Positions 1 to 8,604 are shown, counted from the first letter of the stretch. The stretch is 64,000 nucleotides of DNA from Candidatus Eremiobacteraceae bacterium (GCA_036511855.1 DATCBN010000093.1:1-64000); one strand, 5' to 3'. Notes: a model not told the origin generated them from the sequence alone. Translations and numbers: made by a program.

Positions 1-273
1 CACTTCGATGACCTTGCCGTTGGGAATCGTGGTCATCGGAATGCCCAGGTCGTCGGATTTGATGCCGTGGACGCCCGATGTGGTGGTGAGACGCAGCGTG
101 GTGGGCTCGCCGACCGGAATCGTGATCTTGGCGGGGGTGAACTTCCAGTTAGCTACAGCGATATCGATCGACGGATGGGCCAGGGCCGTCGCTGCGGGCA
201 ACAGGGCTGCGGTGACCGCGAGCGCGATAGCTGCACCTAAGCCGATTCGACGTCGCATCAAGAACGTTTGCAT
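1..273 (-). CDS. Secreted cupredoxin-domain protein (C-terminus cut off by window edge)
   Basis: Ninety-one codons are visible; the gene runs off the left edge. The start is ATG at 273, chosen because AGGAG lies 7 nt upstream (281-285). The N-terminus has a short Arg-rich segment (MRRR), then a hydrophobic stretch ending in an ALA motif, so it is a signal peptide for export. The rest matches the plastocyanin/CoxII-like cupredoxin fold: the pattern NWKFTPAKITIPVGEP followed by SGVHGIKSDDLG, where the His would be a copper ligand. The remaining ligands (Cys/His/Met) would lie past the edge. Role is probably periplasmic electron transfer or copper binding; the exact partner cannot be read from this fragment. 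Confidence 0.75.
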   Translation of the reverse strand, partial: MQTFLMRRRIGLGAAIALAVTAALLPAATALAHPSIDIAVANWKFTPAKITIPVGEPTTLRLTTTSGVHGIKSDDLGIPMTTIPNGKVIEV

Positions 274-405
274 GATACATCTCCTAAGAGTCGGACGTCT
301 CAGCACATACGTCGCCGACCCAATGCTATTCTCGCTTGGCGGACTGTAAATCCTTATGTGATGGATCGGCTAATGCGAAGTAGCAGATGCCTTATAACTT
401 TAGGC

Positions 406-1695
406 TTATCGTGAGCGAATCGCACCTTCAGACGAGTTCTCTGCACTGTCATCGTCGCAAGCTGCGACTCGCTGTTCGAGAAAGCGTCGTTCCATCGGAT
501 TGCGTGCTAGCCCGCGCGCGGCGCGAAAGTGGTCGCGAGCGATTTCGCGTCTTCCATTTCGAAGTTCGAGTTCGCCCAATGCTGCGGAGTAAAACGGATA
601 ACCAGCGAGACGATCGCTGTCGGCGATCGCGCGTATCTCTTCGAGTCCGCGATCGGGCCCATCGAGCTGCCCGATGGCGATCGCGCGGTTCAACGCCACG
701 ACTGGAGTAGGCCTAACGATCATCAACGCGTCGTACAGCGAGACAATCCTGCGCCAGTCGGTGTCCTCGGCTTGCTGCGCACTCGCGTGCACCGACGCGA
801 TCGCCGCCTCGACGTGGTATTCGCTAAGTTCCGACCCGCTGGCCGACAGCTCGAGCAGCGTCTTGCCATTTGCGAGGAGGTTTGGATCCCACCGCGATCG
901 ATCTTGATCGAAGAGCGAACTCAGGTTTCCCGCAGTATCGACACGCGCCGGCAATCGCGCCGCGTAGAAATACATCAGCGCACACAGCGCATAGGTCGCG
1001 GGTATAGCCGCGAGTGGTTGATCGAGGAGAAAGGATCCTAGACGCATCGCCTCGCGGCACAGCTCGACTCGCACCGCAGACTCGGCGGATGCTCCGTGGT
1101 AACCCTCGTTGAACAGGAGATACAAAGCCCGGTGTACGGCGGAAAGGCGCGTCGCGAAGTCGCGATCTGCGAGGTCGAACAGCCTTTTCGATCCGGCCAA
1201 AACCTTCTTCGCGCGTGTGATCCGTTTTTCTATCGCCGAATGGCCGCTGAGGAACGCGCTTGCGATCTCGTTCACGCTGAATCCGCAAAGGAGATGCAAG
1301 ACGAGTGCCACTTGAGCTTGTTCGGACAATCGCGGCTGACAGCAGGAGAACATCATGCGAAGTTGATCGTCTTTGATCGCATTCGCTCCGAACATCTCTT
1401 CGACGGTCGGCACGAGCGTCCACTCGCTTTCGAGCCGGCGCTCGAGCTCCGGCGCAAAAGTGCGGGCGGTGCGCTCGCGCCGCAACACATCGATGGCGCG
1501 GCGCTTTGCAGTGGTCAAAAGCCACGCGGACGGGTTGTCGGGAACGCCTCGGATCTTCCAGGTCTCGAGGGCGCGGCAGAAGGCGTCTTGTACGACGTCT
1601 TCTACCAGCGCGAGGTTATGTACCCCGAAAATGCGCGTGAGGGCGGCGGTTATGCGCCCCGCCTCACGGCGAAAGAGATGTTCTCCAGGTTCCAC
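406..1695 (-). CDS. ECF sigma factor with C-terminal DUF6596/TPR-like extension (ECF42-type)
   Basis: 429 aa. The first ~75 residues are sigma region 2 (EDVVQDAFCRALETW), residues ~120-170 are region 4 (a helix-turn-helix around GFSVNEIASAF), and a ~250-residue C-terminal extension follows (ALYLLFNEGYHG is typical of DUF6596). This architecture is that of ECF42 factors, which lack an anti-sigma factor and are thought to be controlled through the C-terminal domain. The GTG start (1693-1695) overlaps the TAG stop of the upstream DGPF/YCII gene by one base (TAGTG), so the pair is translationally coupled. ECF42 genes are regularly linked to DGPF-protein genes, which supports the call. The target promoters and the inducing signal are unknown. 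Confidence 0.9.
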   Translation of the reverse strand: MEPGEHLFRREAGRITAALTRIFGVHNLALVEDVVQDAFCRALETWKIRGVPDNPSAWLLTTAKRRAIDVLRRERTARTFAPELERRLESEWTLVPTVEEMFGANAIKDDQLRMMFSCCQPRLSEQAQVALVLHLLCGFSVNEIASAFLSGHSAIEKRITRAKKVLAGSKRLFDLADRDFATRLSAVHRALYLLFNEGYHGASAESAVRVELCREAMRLGSFLLDQPLAAIPATYALCALMYFYAARLPARVDTAGNLSSLFDQDRSRWDPNLLANGKTLLELSASGSELSEYHVEAAIASVHASAQQAEDTDWRRIVSLYDALMIVRPTPVVALNRAIAIGQLDGPDRGLEEIRAIADSDRLAGYPFYSAALGELELRNGRREIARDHFRAARGLARNPMERRFLEQRVAACDDDSAENSSEGAIRSR

Positions 1696-2030
1696 TACAT
1701 CTCCATGACAGGGCGAATCTCGACGAGGCCTCCCGTTTCAAAGATGGGGCATCCTTTCGATAGTTCCGCCGCCTGCGCGAGATCCTTGGCCTCGATCAAG
1801 GTATAGCCGCCCACGAGATCTTTGGATTCCGTGTACGGACCGTCGGTCACGACTTTCTGCTTGCCGCGCACGACCTTGCCCGTCTCTTCGAGCGGTTGAC
1901 CCCGATCCTTCATGTGGCCATTTTGGCCCAGCTCCGTCATCCACGCGACCCATTTCTGCATAACCTTTTCGCCCTCTGCCGGCGAATTCGATCGCTCACC
2001 ACCGCGGTATAGGAACACGAACTCACTCAT
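1695..2030 (-). CDS. YCII-related DGPF-domain protein
   Basis: 111 aa. The DGPF motif appears as DGPYTESKDLVGGY, followed by EAKDLAQAAELSKGCP, both hallmarks of the YCII-like family that accompanies ECF42 sigma factors. AAGGAGG lies about 8 nt before the ATG at 2030. It is the first gene of a two-gene operon with the sigma factor. The biochemical function of DGPF proteins is not settled; they are commonly seen as the conserved target or partner of the neighbouring ECF factor. Confidence 0.88.
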   Translation of the reverse strand: MSEFVFLYRGGERSNSPAEGEKVMQKWVAWMTELGQNGHMKDRGQPLEETGKVVRGKQKVVTDGPYTESKDLVGGYTLIEAKDLAQAAELSKGCPIFETGGLVEIRPVMEM

Positions 2031-2133
2031 GGTCGGTCCTCCTTGGATTGGCGCCTGATTGGCACCTCGAACCTTAGACGGGTGAGGTCCGTCGCACCGG
2101 ACAACTTTCTCACCGTCAACCCGGACCGCCCTT

Positions 2134-2778
2134 CTACGACACCCCGAGGTAGCTCAACAGCACGCGTGTCAGTTCCCGGACTAGGTCGGCGTCGTTTTTG
2201 GGCAGTCTGGGGTCCTGAACTTCGGGCAAGGCGTCGAGCACGACGATCTCCTGCAAGACGAACCCCACGACGGTCAAAGCGAACGGCACGGCTTCTTCAG
2301 GCCGCGGATGGTTCATCTCTTTCCGCTTGAGGAGTAGGAAATCGGCGACGCGGTTGAGCGAACGAATGCTGATCTGCGCCGCCTTCTTCTTGAACGCGGT
2401 GCTGGGATGCGCCAGGATGAATTGCGTCATCGCGCGCAACGTTCCGGCATTTTTCCGGTGACCGATCAATGATTGTTCGACTATTTTCTCGGCGAACGTC
2501 GTTAGCGATCCGCGTTTCGCCAATTTCGGCGTTAGAACCGCTTCGTTTCCTTCGTCGTAGTTCTGCAAGGTCTCAAGTACGACGCTCCTCATCAGCGCGT
2601 CTTTATCGGGGAACCGCCGGTAGACCGAAGCGGGAGAAAGTCCGGCACGAGCGGCGACCCGAGGAACCGTTGCCCCATCCAAGCCTTTCTCGTTCAGAAT
2701 CGCGCGAGCGGCAGCGATCAGTCGGCGGAGCGACTCCCGGCTGCGCTCCTGTTTCGGGGCCATCGTCTTCTTCAGCAT
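2134..2778 (-). CDS. TetR/AcrR family transcriptional repressor
   Basis: 214 aa. The N-terminal helix-turn-helix is clear (GATVPRVAARAGLSPASVYRRFPDKDALM, residues ~38-66); the C-terminal ligand domain is variable, as usual. It is transcribed away from the MFS transporter at 2847, and the shared gap contains a perfect 11-bp inverted repeat overlapping the transporter promoter. This makes it the likely local repressor of the transporter and probably of itself. ATG 2778 is preceded by a weak GGAAAG; ATG 2763 is an alternative start that would remove five residues. The inducer is unknown, but a drug or siderophore-like exported compound would fit an MFS partner. Confidence 0.9.
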   Translation of the reverse strand: MLKKTMAPKQERSRESLRRLIAAARAILNEKGLDGATVPRVAARAGLSPASVYRRFPDKDALMRSVVLETLQNYDEGNEAVLTPKLAKRGSLTTFAEKIVEQSLIGHRKNAGTLRAMTQFILAHPSTAFKKKAAQISIRSLNRVADFLLLKRKEMNHPRPEEAVPFALTVVGFVLQEIVVLDALPEVQDPRLPKNDADLVRELTRVLLSYLGVS

Positions 2779-2811
2779 CGTCCATTTCTTTCCGCGCGCG
2801 ATAAATGGGTC

Positions 2812-2840
2812 TTGACAAAATGTGAATGTGGGTTTACATT
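2812..2840 (+). promoter_or_regulatory. Promoter of the MFS gene (TTGACA-17-TACATT)
   Basis: A perfect -35 box TTGACA (2812-2817), a 17-nt spacer and a TACATT -10 box (2835-2840, 4/6 to consensus). The expected transcription start, about 7 nt past the -10, is at 2847, which is the first base of the MFS ATG. The -10 box lies inside the inverted-repeat operator. Confidence 0.75.
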
Positions 2841-2846
2841 CACATT
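2819..2846. promoter_or_regulatory. TetR-type operator, perfect 11-bp inverted repeat
   Basis: Arms AATGTGAATGT (2819-2829) and ACATTCACATT (2836-2846) are exact reverse complements separated by GGGTTT. The 28-bp site covers the spacer and -10 box of the MFS promoter, the position expected for steric repression. It lies between the TetR gene and the MFS gene, so the TetR protein is the natural candidate to bind it. Confidence 0.85.
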
Positions 2847-4073
2847 ATGGCGACGGCAATCCTGGATGCGCCGGTCCGTGCGGCGCACCCGCTTCGCAAC
2901 CCTAAATTTAGGCTGCTTTGGATCGGCCGGACGGTCTCCAACTTGGGAGATCAATACTATCTCGTCGCCCTTCCGTGGCTCGTTCTTCAATTGACGAATT
3001 CTAGCCTAGTATTGGGAACGATCATGATGACGGCGACGATTCCGCTGGCCCTCCTTATGCTAGTGGGAGGGGCCGTGAGCGACCGCCTATCGCCACGGTT
3101 GGTCTGGATGGCGAGCACTTCGGTGCGTTCGTTTTCGGTCGCGTTCGCCGGAGTCCTTATCTGGTTCCACGCCATCCAGATCTGGCACGTCTACGTGCTT
3201 GCATTCGTGTTCGGCGTTGCCGACGCGTTCGCCGGGCCCGCGGCGCAGACGCTTGTGCCGTCGCTCGTGGACCGCGATCAGCTGCCGGCGGCGATCTCGG
3301 TGAATCAAGTCACACAGCAGCTCGCAACCATAGTGGGCCCAGCTCCGGCCGGTCTCGTGATCAAGGCACTCGGCGTGGCCTGGGCGTTCTTCATCGATGC
3401 CATCAGCTTTTTCTTCATCATCGGCGCGCTGTGGAATCTCCCCGATCCGCCGCGAGCGCGGGCCGCGACAGGCGGTAAGAAATTGCTCGACTCGATCGGA
3501 GACGGGCTGGCCTACATCAACAGCGACCCTGCCATGCGCTCGATGCTCATCCTCGCCGCGGCGCTGAACTTCTGTCTGTCCGGAACATTCTCGGTCGGAT
3601 TGGTCTGGATCGCGAGACACAACTTTGCATCGCCCGTCGCGTTCAGTGTCTTCGTCTCTTCGGCGGCGCTCGGCTCGCTCGCGGGTCTTGTCCTTGCCGG
3701 CATCTACAGACCTCGCAGCCGGGGCGTCGCGATGCTCGTCGTCAGCGCGCTGCTCGCGTTGTGCACGGGAGTCCTGGGTCTAGCGACCCAAGTGGCGGTT
3801 GTGGCTGCGGTGCTTATCGCGATGGGTGCGGCCGCCGGCTTTCTTAACGTTCATATTCTTGCGTGGTTTCAACAACGTGTTGAACGCGAAATGCTCGGTC
3901 GAGCGACGAGTGTTCTGATGTTCGCAGCCGTGGGGCTCGCCCCGCTGTCTTTGCTTATCGCGGGCATCGCGGTGAAGTGGAGCGTCGTCGCGATGTTCGC
4001 CGGCGCCGGCGCGCTGATGTTGTTCGCGACCGCAATCGCCTCGGCCACGAAATCGGTCCGCGAGATAGCCTGA
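2847..4073 (+). CDS. MFS exporter (MFS_3/EntS-like), probably from a leaderless mRNA
   Basis: 408 aa, polytopic inner-membrane protein with about 12 hydrophobic segments and the MFS loop signature VGGAVSDRLSPR between helices 2 and 3. The N-terminus (NPKFRLLWIGRTVSNLGDQYYLVALPW) resembles the EntS/MFS_3 group of small-molecule exporters. An upstream ATG at 2826 is in frame but lies inside the operator and upstream of the predicted transcription start, so ATG 2847 is preferred. No ribosome binding site precedes 2847, which agrees with a leaderless transcript. Divergent from and probably repressed by the TetR gene. The substrate is unknown. Confidence 0.85.
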   Translation: MATAILDAPVRAAHPLRNPKFRLLWIGRTVSNLGDQYYLVALPWLVLQLTNSSLVLGTIMMTATIPLALLMLVGGAVSDRLSPRLVWMASTSVRSFSVAFAGVLIWFHAIQIWHVYVLAFVFGVADAFAGPAAQTLVPSLVDRDQLPAAISVNQVTQQLATIVGPAPAGLVIKALGVAWAFFIDAISFFFIIGALWNLPDPPRARAATGGKKLLDSIGDGLAYINSDPAMRSMLILAAALNFCLSGTFSVGLVWIARHNFASPVAFSVFVSSAALGSLAGLVLAGIYRPRSRGVAMLVVSALLALCTGVLGLATQVAVVAAVLIAMGAAAGFLNVHILAWFQQRVEREMLGRATSVLMFAAVGLAPLSLLIAGIAVKWSVVAMFAGAGALMLFATAIASATKSVREIA

Positions 4074-4154
4074 CGTCCATAAGTCTGGCCTCGGGGTCCG
4101 AAGGAACTCGCCGCCCCGGATGAAATGACTCTGTTGTGATATAGGAGGGGCGCC

Positions 4155-4454
4155 TTGACCACACTGTTGCACGTTTATAAAACGGTTTCTGCGCAATTGT
4201 TCCGAACGCAAGAGCGTTCAACCGTTGCGGAAGAAGCGTGGGCCCGAGCCACACGTGACGAAGATATCCACATCGGCTCGTCCGATTTGACTTTTGGCAG
4301 CCGGCTCGACGGGACTCGGATTCGCGCTATCGATCTAATCCGCAACGCAAATCTGCCATTGGCTCTCGCGGAGAGAGCCATTTGCGCGCTCGATCACGCA
4401 TACTACTCGGCCATCGAACATGTACGTGAGATGGACACCACTCTAAGCGCGTGA
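4155..4454 (+). CDS. Small hypothetical protein
   Basis: 99 aa. I do not recognise a family. The start is TTG 4155, supported by AGGAGG at 4143-4148 with 6-nt spacing, a better signal than any internal ATG. The protein is soluble and mixed in charge, with no signal peptide, membrane segment or metal motif. It sits 81 bp after the MFS gene on the same strand and 104 bp before another small gene. The strong ribosome binding site is the main reason to believe it is real. Confidence 0.6.
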   Translation: MTTLLHVYKTVSAQLFRTQERSTVAEEAWARATRDEDIHIGSSDLTFGSRLDGTRIRAIDLIRNANLPLALAERAICALDHAYYSAIEHVREMDTTLSA

Positions 4455-4558
4455 ACCGTCTCGTCCGCCGGTCCTAACGGCCGGCCCGGAAGGACCAGGC
4501 CAGACGCTGCCTAACAACGCATCCGTTCCACCTTCCGCCAGATGAGAAGGATGCGATC

Positions 4559-4756
4559 ATGCCGACTTGCCATACTTGCGATCTTGACGTGTCTGAGGTT
4601 TATCAGCTCGGCGAATTTCGGCTGTGCACCGATTGCCTGCTGGCCGGGCGCTTGCGAGAGTTGTTGAAGATAGATATGCCCGCTGTGGAACAGACCGTGA
4701 ACGGCACCGGGCGGTCTGGACCGATCGTGAATCTCTCAAATCCGTCGCGGCGCTGA
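4559..4756 (+). CDS. Small CxxC/CxxC zinc-ribbon-like protein
   Basis: 65 aa. The N-terminal half holds two CxxC pairs (CHTC at residues 4-7 and CTDC about 17 residues later), a pattern that would bind one zinc ion. The C-terminal half is not conserved to my eye. GAGAAGGA lies about 6-8 nt before the ATG. No partner is evident. Such short knuckle proteins often bind nucleic acid or act as adaptors, but nothing here decides that. Confidence 0.6.
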   Translation: MPTCHTCDLDVSEVYQLGEFRLCTDCLLAGRLRELLKIDMPAVEQTVNGTGRSGPIVNLSNPSRR

Positions 4757-4783
4757 GAAAATCGCAAACGACAGCGGCTGCCC

Positions 4784-5032
4784 ATGAACCGGTTCGCGAC
4801 GCTGGCCGTTGCCATCGTGCTGGTCGCCATTGGAATCGCGCTTTACGTCCATTCGTCCGACAACTATGCGGCATGCAAGTCCACGATTGGCGGCATTATC
4901 CGGGCGTTGGATCCGGCATCGGCCCGTGATTGCGCCGACGCGAAAACCCAATACGTCGGCAGCATCGTGCTCATCGTGGTGGGTGGTCTCGCGTTCGTAG
5001 CCGCAGTGATCCCAGGTCGAAAACTCGGGTAG
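4784..5032 (+). CDS. Small two-helix membrane protein
   Basis: 82 aa with two clear transmembrane segments (about residues 4-22 and 58-78) separated by a ~35-residue loop containing two Cys, a layout compatible with an exported, disulfide-bonded loop. No family recognised. No obvious ribosome binding site precedes ATG 4784. It starts 27 bp after the zinc-ribbon gene and converges on the GNAT gene with an 11-bp gap. Confidence 0.55.
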   Translation: MNRFATLAVAIVLVAIGIALYVHSSDNYAACKSTIGGIIRALDPASARDCADAKTQYVGSIVLIVVGGLAFVAAVIPGRKLG

Positions 5033-5043
5033 GGGCCCGCCGG

Positions 5044-5472
5044 CTAAAAGCGTTTCAAGAACACAAGCTCGGGGTCGCCCGGGTCGATATTGTCGATCCG
5101 TCCTGACGAAATAAATCCCCACCGCGCAAGCGCCGCAAGCATCACCGCATTTGACCGGTTGGTCGACGTGAACAGCTCCCGGTTGTCGCAGCGCGCTTCG
5201 ACGGCCGCCAGCAGCGCCGATGCCACGCCGCGCCGCCGGCACATCGGCTCGACGACCAAGAGCGAGAGGAAATCGCGCTCGAAAAAGTTCCGGTGATGGA
5301 TCGCAAAGCCGGCGAACTTGTCCTCGAGCGTCGCGACAAGTGCTTCACCCGCGCTCACCACACCGTCGTACCAAGCGCGGCTACGAGGTCTCCCGGGCAC
5401 TAGCGCATCCAAGGCTTTCATGTATGCCGCATCATCGGCCGCTGCAAACCTAACGTTTGTACTTGTCGGCAT
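5044..5472 (-). CDS. GNAT family N-acetyltransferase
   Basis: 142 aa, typical length for a single GNAT domain. The acetyl-CoA binding motif A is visible as LLVVEPMCRRRGVASALL (R/Q-x-x-G-x-G/A type), with a preceding beta strand (FAGFAIHH) and a following NRSNAVMLAALARWGF segment. It would transfer acetyl from acetyl-CoA to an amine; the substrate cannot be inferred. Its start overlaps the end of the upstream DUF4440-like gene by 23 nt, so the two are probably co-transcribed. Confidence 0.8.
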   Translation of the reverse strand: MPTSTNVRFAAADDAAYMKALDALVPGRPRSRAWYDGVVSAGEALVATLEDKFAGFAIHHRNFFERDFLSLLVVEPMCRRRGVASALLAAVEARCDNRELFTSTNRSNAVMLAALARWGFISSGRIDNIDPGDPELVFLKRF

Positions 5473-5812
5473 AACCGCAGTCGACTTTGATCAGCCAAGC
5501 TCCACTGGGCTGCTTTTCCCAGATCTCGAAGTACCGTCCAGCCCCGCCCTCTTCATCCGCCTCAATGGCGGCATGGCCTTTCGTGATGTCCCCGCCACCC
5601 GATGGAAGTTCGATACCGTCGGGCGCGAATAAGGCTGCGTACGCTTTGGCGTCGCCGGCCTCCGGCGCTTTCAAGAATTTCGCGTTGCCCGCGTCGATGG
5701 ACCGGCGGACCGGTGCAAGCGGAGAATCTGCCCGCGCCGCCGTCGCGATGCCGGGCGCGAAGACTATGCCTAGCGCTGCGATAGACGCAAGCGCGATTCT
5801 CGTCCGGTTCAC
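5450..5812 (-). CDS. Secreted SnoaL/DUF4440-like protein, apparently shortened
   Basis: 120 aa with an N-terminal signal peptide (residues ~1-28, ending near ATAARA). The start of the NTF2-like domain is recognisable (GDAKAYAALFAPDGIELPSGGGDITKGHAAI) and so is its end (GRYFEIWEKQPSGAWLIKVDCGY). In DUF4440 proteins these two parts are normally separated by about 45-60 residues; here only about 8 remain, so the central strands of the fold seem to be missing without a frameshift. The product may be non-functional or a minimal variant. Family is inferred from motifs only. Confidence 0.6.
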   Translation of the reverse strand: MNRTRIALASIAALGIVFAPGIATAARADSPLAPVRRSIDAGNAKFLKAPEAGDAKAYAALFAPDGIELPSGGGDITKGHAAIEADEEGGAGRYFEIWEKQPSGAWLIKVDCGYADKYKR

Positions 5813-5836
5813 TTGGTCTCGTTTTCCGCCATTTGG

Positions 5837-8542
5837 CTATTGGCCTGACAGCGTCGTCGCGTTGAGAGCTTGCCCGATCTCCGTCCGGATATCCTCGAAA
5901 TTCGCCTGCGTCACTTCATCAAGTCTTCGTTGAGCGAGCGTCGAGTCGAGCCGGTCGCGCAGCCACGCGAGATGGTGACGCGCGAGGGCGCGGGCGTCGC
6001 TTGGCGTGCCGAGTTCCGGATGCAGCATCATGTTCACGAGCATTTCTGAATAGTGATGTTGCAACGCGCGATGAACCGCCGGCACATCATGCAGCCCTGC
6101 CGTGCCGAGATCACCCCATACCGCGTCGTCCGTCCAGTCGAAGAGGTCGGCGAGGCTCATGGTCTGATCCTGACTGGACGCGACCGCTTGGATACCGTCA
6201 AGGCGCGCCAGCACGGTCGGCTGCCACATCTGGCGCAGCAATATCGACTGATATGCTTGCGCGAACTCGTCCACCGGCAGGTCGAGCCGGCCGCTCGCAT
6301 TGGGATCGCTTTGCCAGTGGCTGAACCGGTCCGAACCGAGTCGTTGAAGCAGCGCCGGCGGATACGTGAAGGCGTCGTCGGCGAACACGTATTGCGTCAA
6401 CATTCCGAAAGCGCGACGCTCGTCCGATCGCGCCACCGGCACGAACGGCGGTTTGGCGTTCGGATCGCCGCGATGATTTCTTGTGAAGTACTCGCCGCCG
6501 ATGAAATGGGTCGCATACGCCGCCGTACGGAACCAATTGTTCATCGCCACGAGCATGCCGTAGCGGGTCGACTCGTAACTTTCGCCCTCACGAGGCAGAC
6601 GTTGGGTAAGAGTTCGAAACAGACGCTGGTCGATGGTGAGCTGATTTTGGACGAACGCGAGGGGATCGGCGCCGAGATCGAACGTGCCCACGCGCGGATC
6701 GGTGGCAAAGCCGTCGGACCATTGGTTGTCTTCGTCGGTGGCATAGATCAAGTCGTGCGCGGTGGCTTTAGAGGCGATCGCGTTGAGCGCCGGCCGTTCG
6801 TCATCCGGTGACCGGCCCGCAAGCGGTTGATAGCCGTACTTGATGCTGAAGTAGTCGGCCGGGCCGAGCGTGGTCTGAAAGTAAGCGCCCTGCGGCTGGC
6901 CATGCGGGGAGAGATTGAGCGGCGTATATTCCATCACCGAGCCGACCAGGCCATGCGCGGCGGTGAATTTCGAGTCGTGCAACCGCGCCAGCGGATAAAT
7001 CGTAGAGCTCTCAAAGTTGTGACGCAGACCCAAGTTGTGGCCGGACTCATGCAGCACGATGGATTGAACGAACGCGCTGGTGAACGACGAAGGCGCGATG
7101 CCGGACGCGCCAAAGCGGCCGTCGAGGCCGAGCGCAAGCTCTCCCCATGCGAGCTGCTGCTGCTCGCCTTGTCCGTAATCGCACTCTTGAGCGGAACACG
7201 CGCTGTCGGTCAGTTGCGCGGCGACGTGATTCGGATCGACGAAATTCTCATACGTATCCGCGCCGCTTCGCACGAGGTTGCCGTCGATCACGATGTCGGC
7301 TCTGAAGATCTCGCCGGTGAGCGGGTTGACGAGCGAGGGCCCATAGGCAAACGCTGCGCCCGGACTGACCACCCAACGAACGACCGAGTACCGGATGTCG
7401 TCGGGGTCCCAGGACGGATCGTCGGGCTGCTGCCGCACCTCCACGGCGTCGGTGATGCCGATGGCCGCGAACGCACGATTCCACGTCAGCAGTGCGTTGC
7501 GGATCGGCGCCCGGTATTCGAGCGGTACGTCGTTTGCGATGTAGTAGACGATCGGATTCTTCGCCGGCGAGACGCGAGCCGACGGGTTGGTCTTCTGCAG
7601 ATTCCAGCGATTGATGTAGCGCACGAAGCTCGTCGGACCATTGGGGTCGTCGTATTGGCGGCGGGCGGTGACGAAGTAGCCCACGCGGTCGTCCGCTAGC
7701 CGCGGCCGATAGCCGTCGTCAGGCAGATCCGTCACGCTATAGCTTAGGCGTACGAACAGACTGCGCGCATCGGGCACCGTATCGATCGGTCCCGGCGTCG
7801 ACGACGTAAACGTCAAGTCGGCCTCGAGGTCGATGTTCCGCGGAAAAGATTTCGAGGGTCCGAAATAGGTCAGGCGAGGATCGAGGCGGTAGCGGACGGG
7901 CGAACCTCCGGGCCCGGCCGGTCCGTTGATCCCATCGCTCAAGTCTTCGAGGTCGGAGAGAAACAGATCAGCGGAGAAGACGATGCCGCCCGTGCGCCGG
8001 TCAACGGCGGTGACCGCCTGAGCATCGAGCACCGATGGGGGATAGGAGAGAGCCACTGCGCGCTGTTGCGGACTTCCTTCGCGCGCCTTGCCGAACGGAT
8101 TTTGCGCTTCGATGAGAATCTCGTCACCGACCCGATGGAATTGGACGAGAATCGTATCGAAATCGATGCCCGAAAATAGCCCTTCGCCCAGTCCGCTTGC
8201 AAGAATCGGCGCGACCATGAATGTGCGGTCGAGTTGTGAAGGCGCGAGTTCGAGATACACGCGTCCATGCTTGCGCCAGACGGTGAACAACCCGGGCTGG
8301 GGAGTGGCGCCGTCGGAGAACCGGTCGAAGCTCATCTGCCCTTCGTCCGCGGGCGTCGGAATCGCCGTCGGAATAGAACTTGGGGCCGCGGATGGGCTCG
8401 CCGTGACGGCAACGGCGGGACTCGAGGAAGGCGACGCCGTCGGAATCGGCGTGGGCAACGCAAGGCTTCGCGACGGCGCATCGCAGAGCATCAAGGAACA
8501 GACGCCGGCTACAACAAGCGCCGTTTGGACCAAGAACCGCAA
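5837..8542 (-). CDS. Large secreted zinc-dependent metalloprotease (DUF5117/DUF4953 type)
   Basis: 901 aa from a TTG start at 8542, chosen because GGAGG lies 7 nt upstream (8550-8554). Longer in-frame starts fall inside rnpB. Residues ~1-25 form a signal peptide, followed by a ~45-residue Pro/Ser/Ala/Thr-rich linker. The domain beginning GLFTVWRKHGRVYLEL matches DUF5117-type metalloproteases, and the zinc site HESGHNLGLRHNF (His-Glu of HExxH at residues ~498-502) is intact. The third ligand would be His in the GLRHNF segment, as in metzincins. It is probably an extracytoplasmic endopeptidase. It is transcribed divergently from rnpB. Confidence 0.88.
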   Translation of the reverse strand: MRFLVQTALVVAGVCSLMLCDAPSRSLALPTPIPTASPSSSPAVAVTASPSAAPSSIPTAIPTPADEGQMSFDRFSDGATPQPGLFTVWRKHGRVYLELAPSQLDRTFMVAPILASGLGEGLFSGIDFDTILVQFHRVGDEILIEAQNPFGKAREGSPQQRAVALSYPPSVLDAQAVTAVDRRTGGIVFSADLFLSDLEDLSDGINGPAGPGGSPVRYRLDPRLTYFGPSKSFPRNIDLEADLTFTSSTPGPIDTVPDARSLFVRLSYSVTDLPDDGYRPRLADDRVGYFVTARRQYDDPNGPTSFVRYINRWNLQKTNPSARVSPAKNPIVYYIANDVPLEYRAPIRNALLTWNRAFAAIGITDAVEVRQQPDDPSWDPDDIRYSVVRWVVSPGAAFAYGPSLVNPLTGEIFRADIVIDGNLVRSGADTYENFVDPNHVAAQLTDSACSAQECDYGQGEQQQLAWGELALGLDGRFGASGIAPSSFTSAFVQSIVLHESGHNLGLRHNFESSTIYPLARLHDSKFTAAHGLVGSVMEYTPLNLSPHGQPQGAYFQTTLGPADYFSIKYGYQPLAGRSPDDERPALNAIASKATAHDLIYATDEDNQWSDGFATDPRVGTFDLGADPLAFVQNQLTIDQRLFRTLTQRLPREGESYESTRYGMLVAMNNWFRTAAYATHFIGGEYFTRNHRGDPNAKPPFVPVARSDERRAFGMLTQYVFADDAFTYPPALLQRLGSDRFSHWQSDPNASGRLDLPVDEFAQAYQSILLRQMWQPTVLARLDGIQAVASSQDQTMSLADLFDWTDDAVWGDLGTAGLHDVPAVHRALQHHYSEMLVNMMLHPELGTPSDARALARHHLAWLRDRLDSTLAQRRLDEVTQANFEDIRTEIGQALNATTLSGQ

Positions 8543-8604
8543 TGCATTTCCTCCGAGAGCAATACCTACGACGGCCGGCGGATGATTTCTTTGAAGGCGC
8601 TCTG

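Noticed and set aside
4455-4558. CCCGGAAGGA-like string suggesting SRP (4.5S) RNA, with a GGTCCT/AGGACC hairpin
   Set aside because: The flanking conserved SRP blocks (GGTCAGG...GCAGCC) and a long pairing arm are missing, so the resemblance is superficial. The hairpin lacks a T-tract and is not called.
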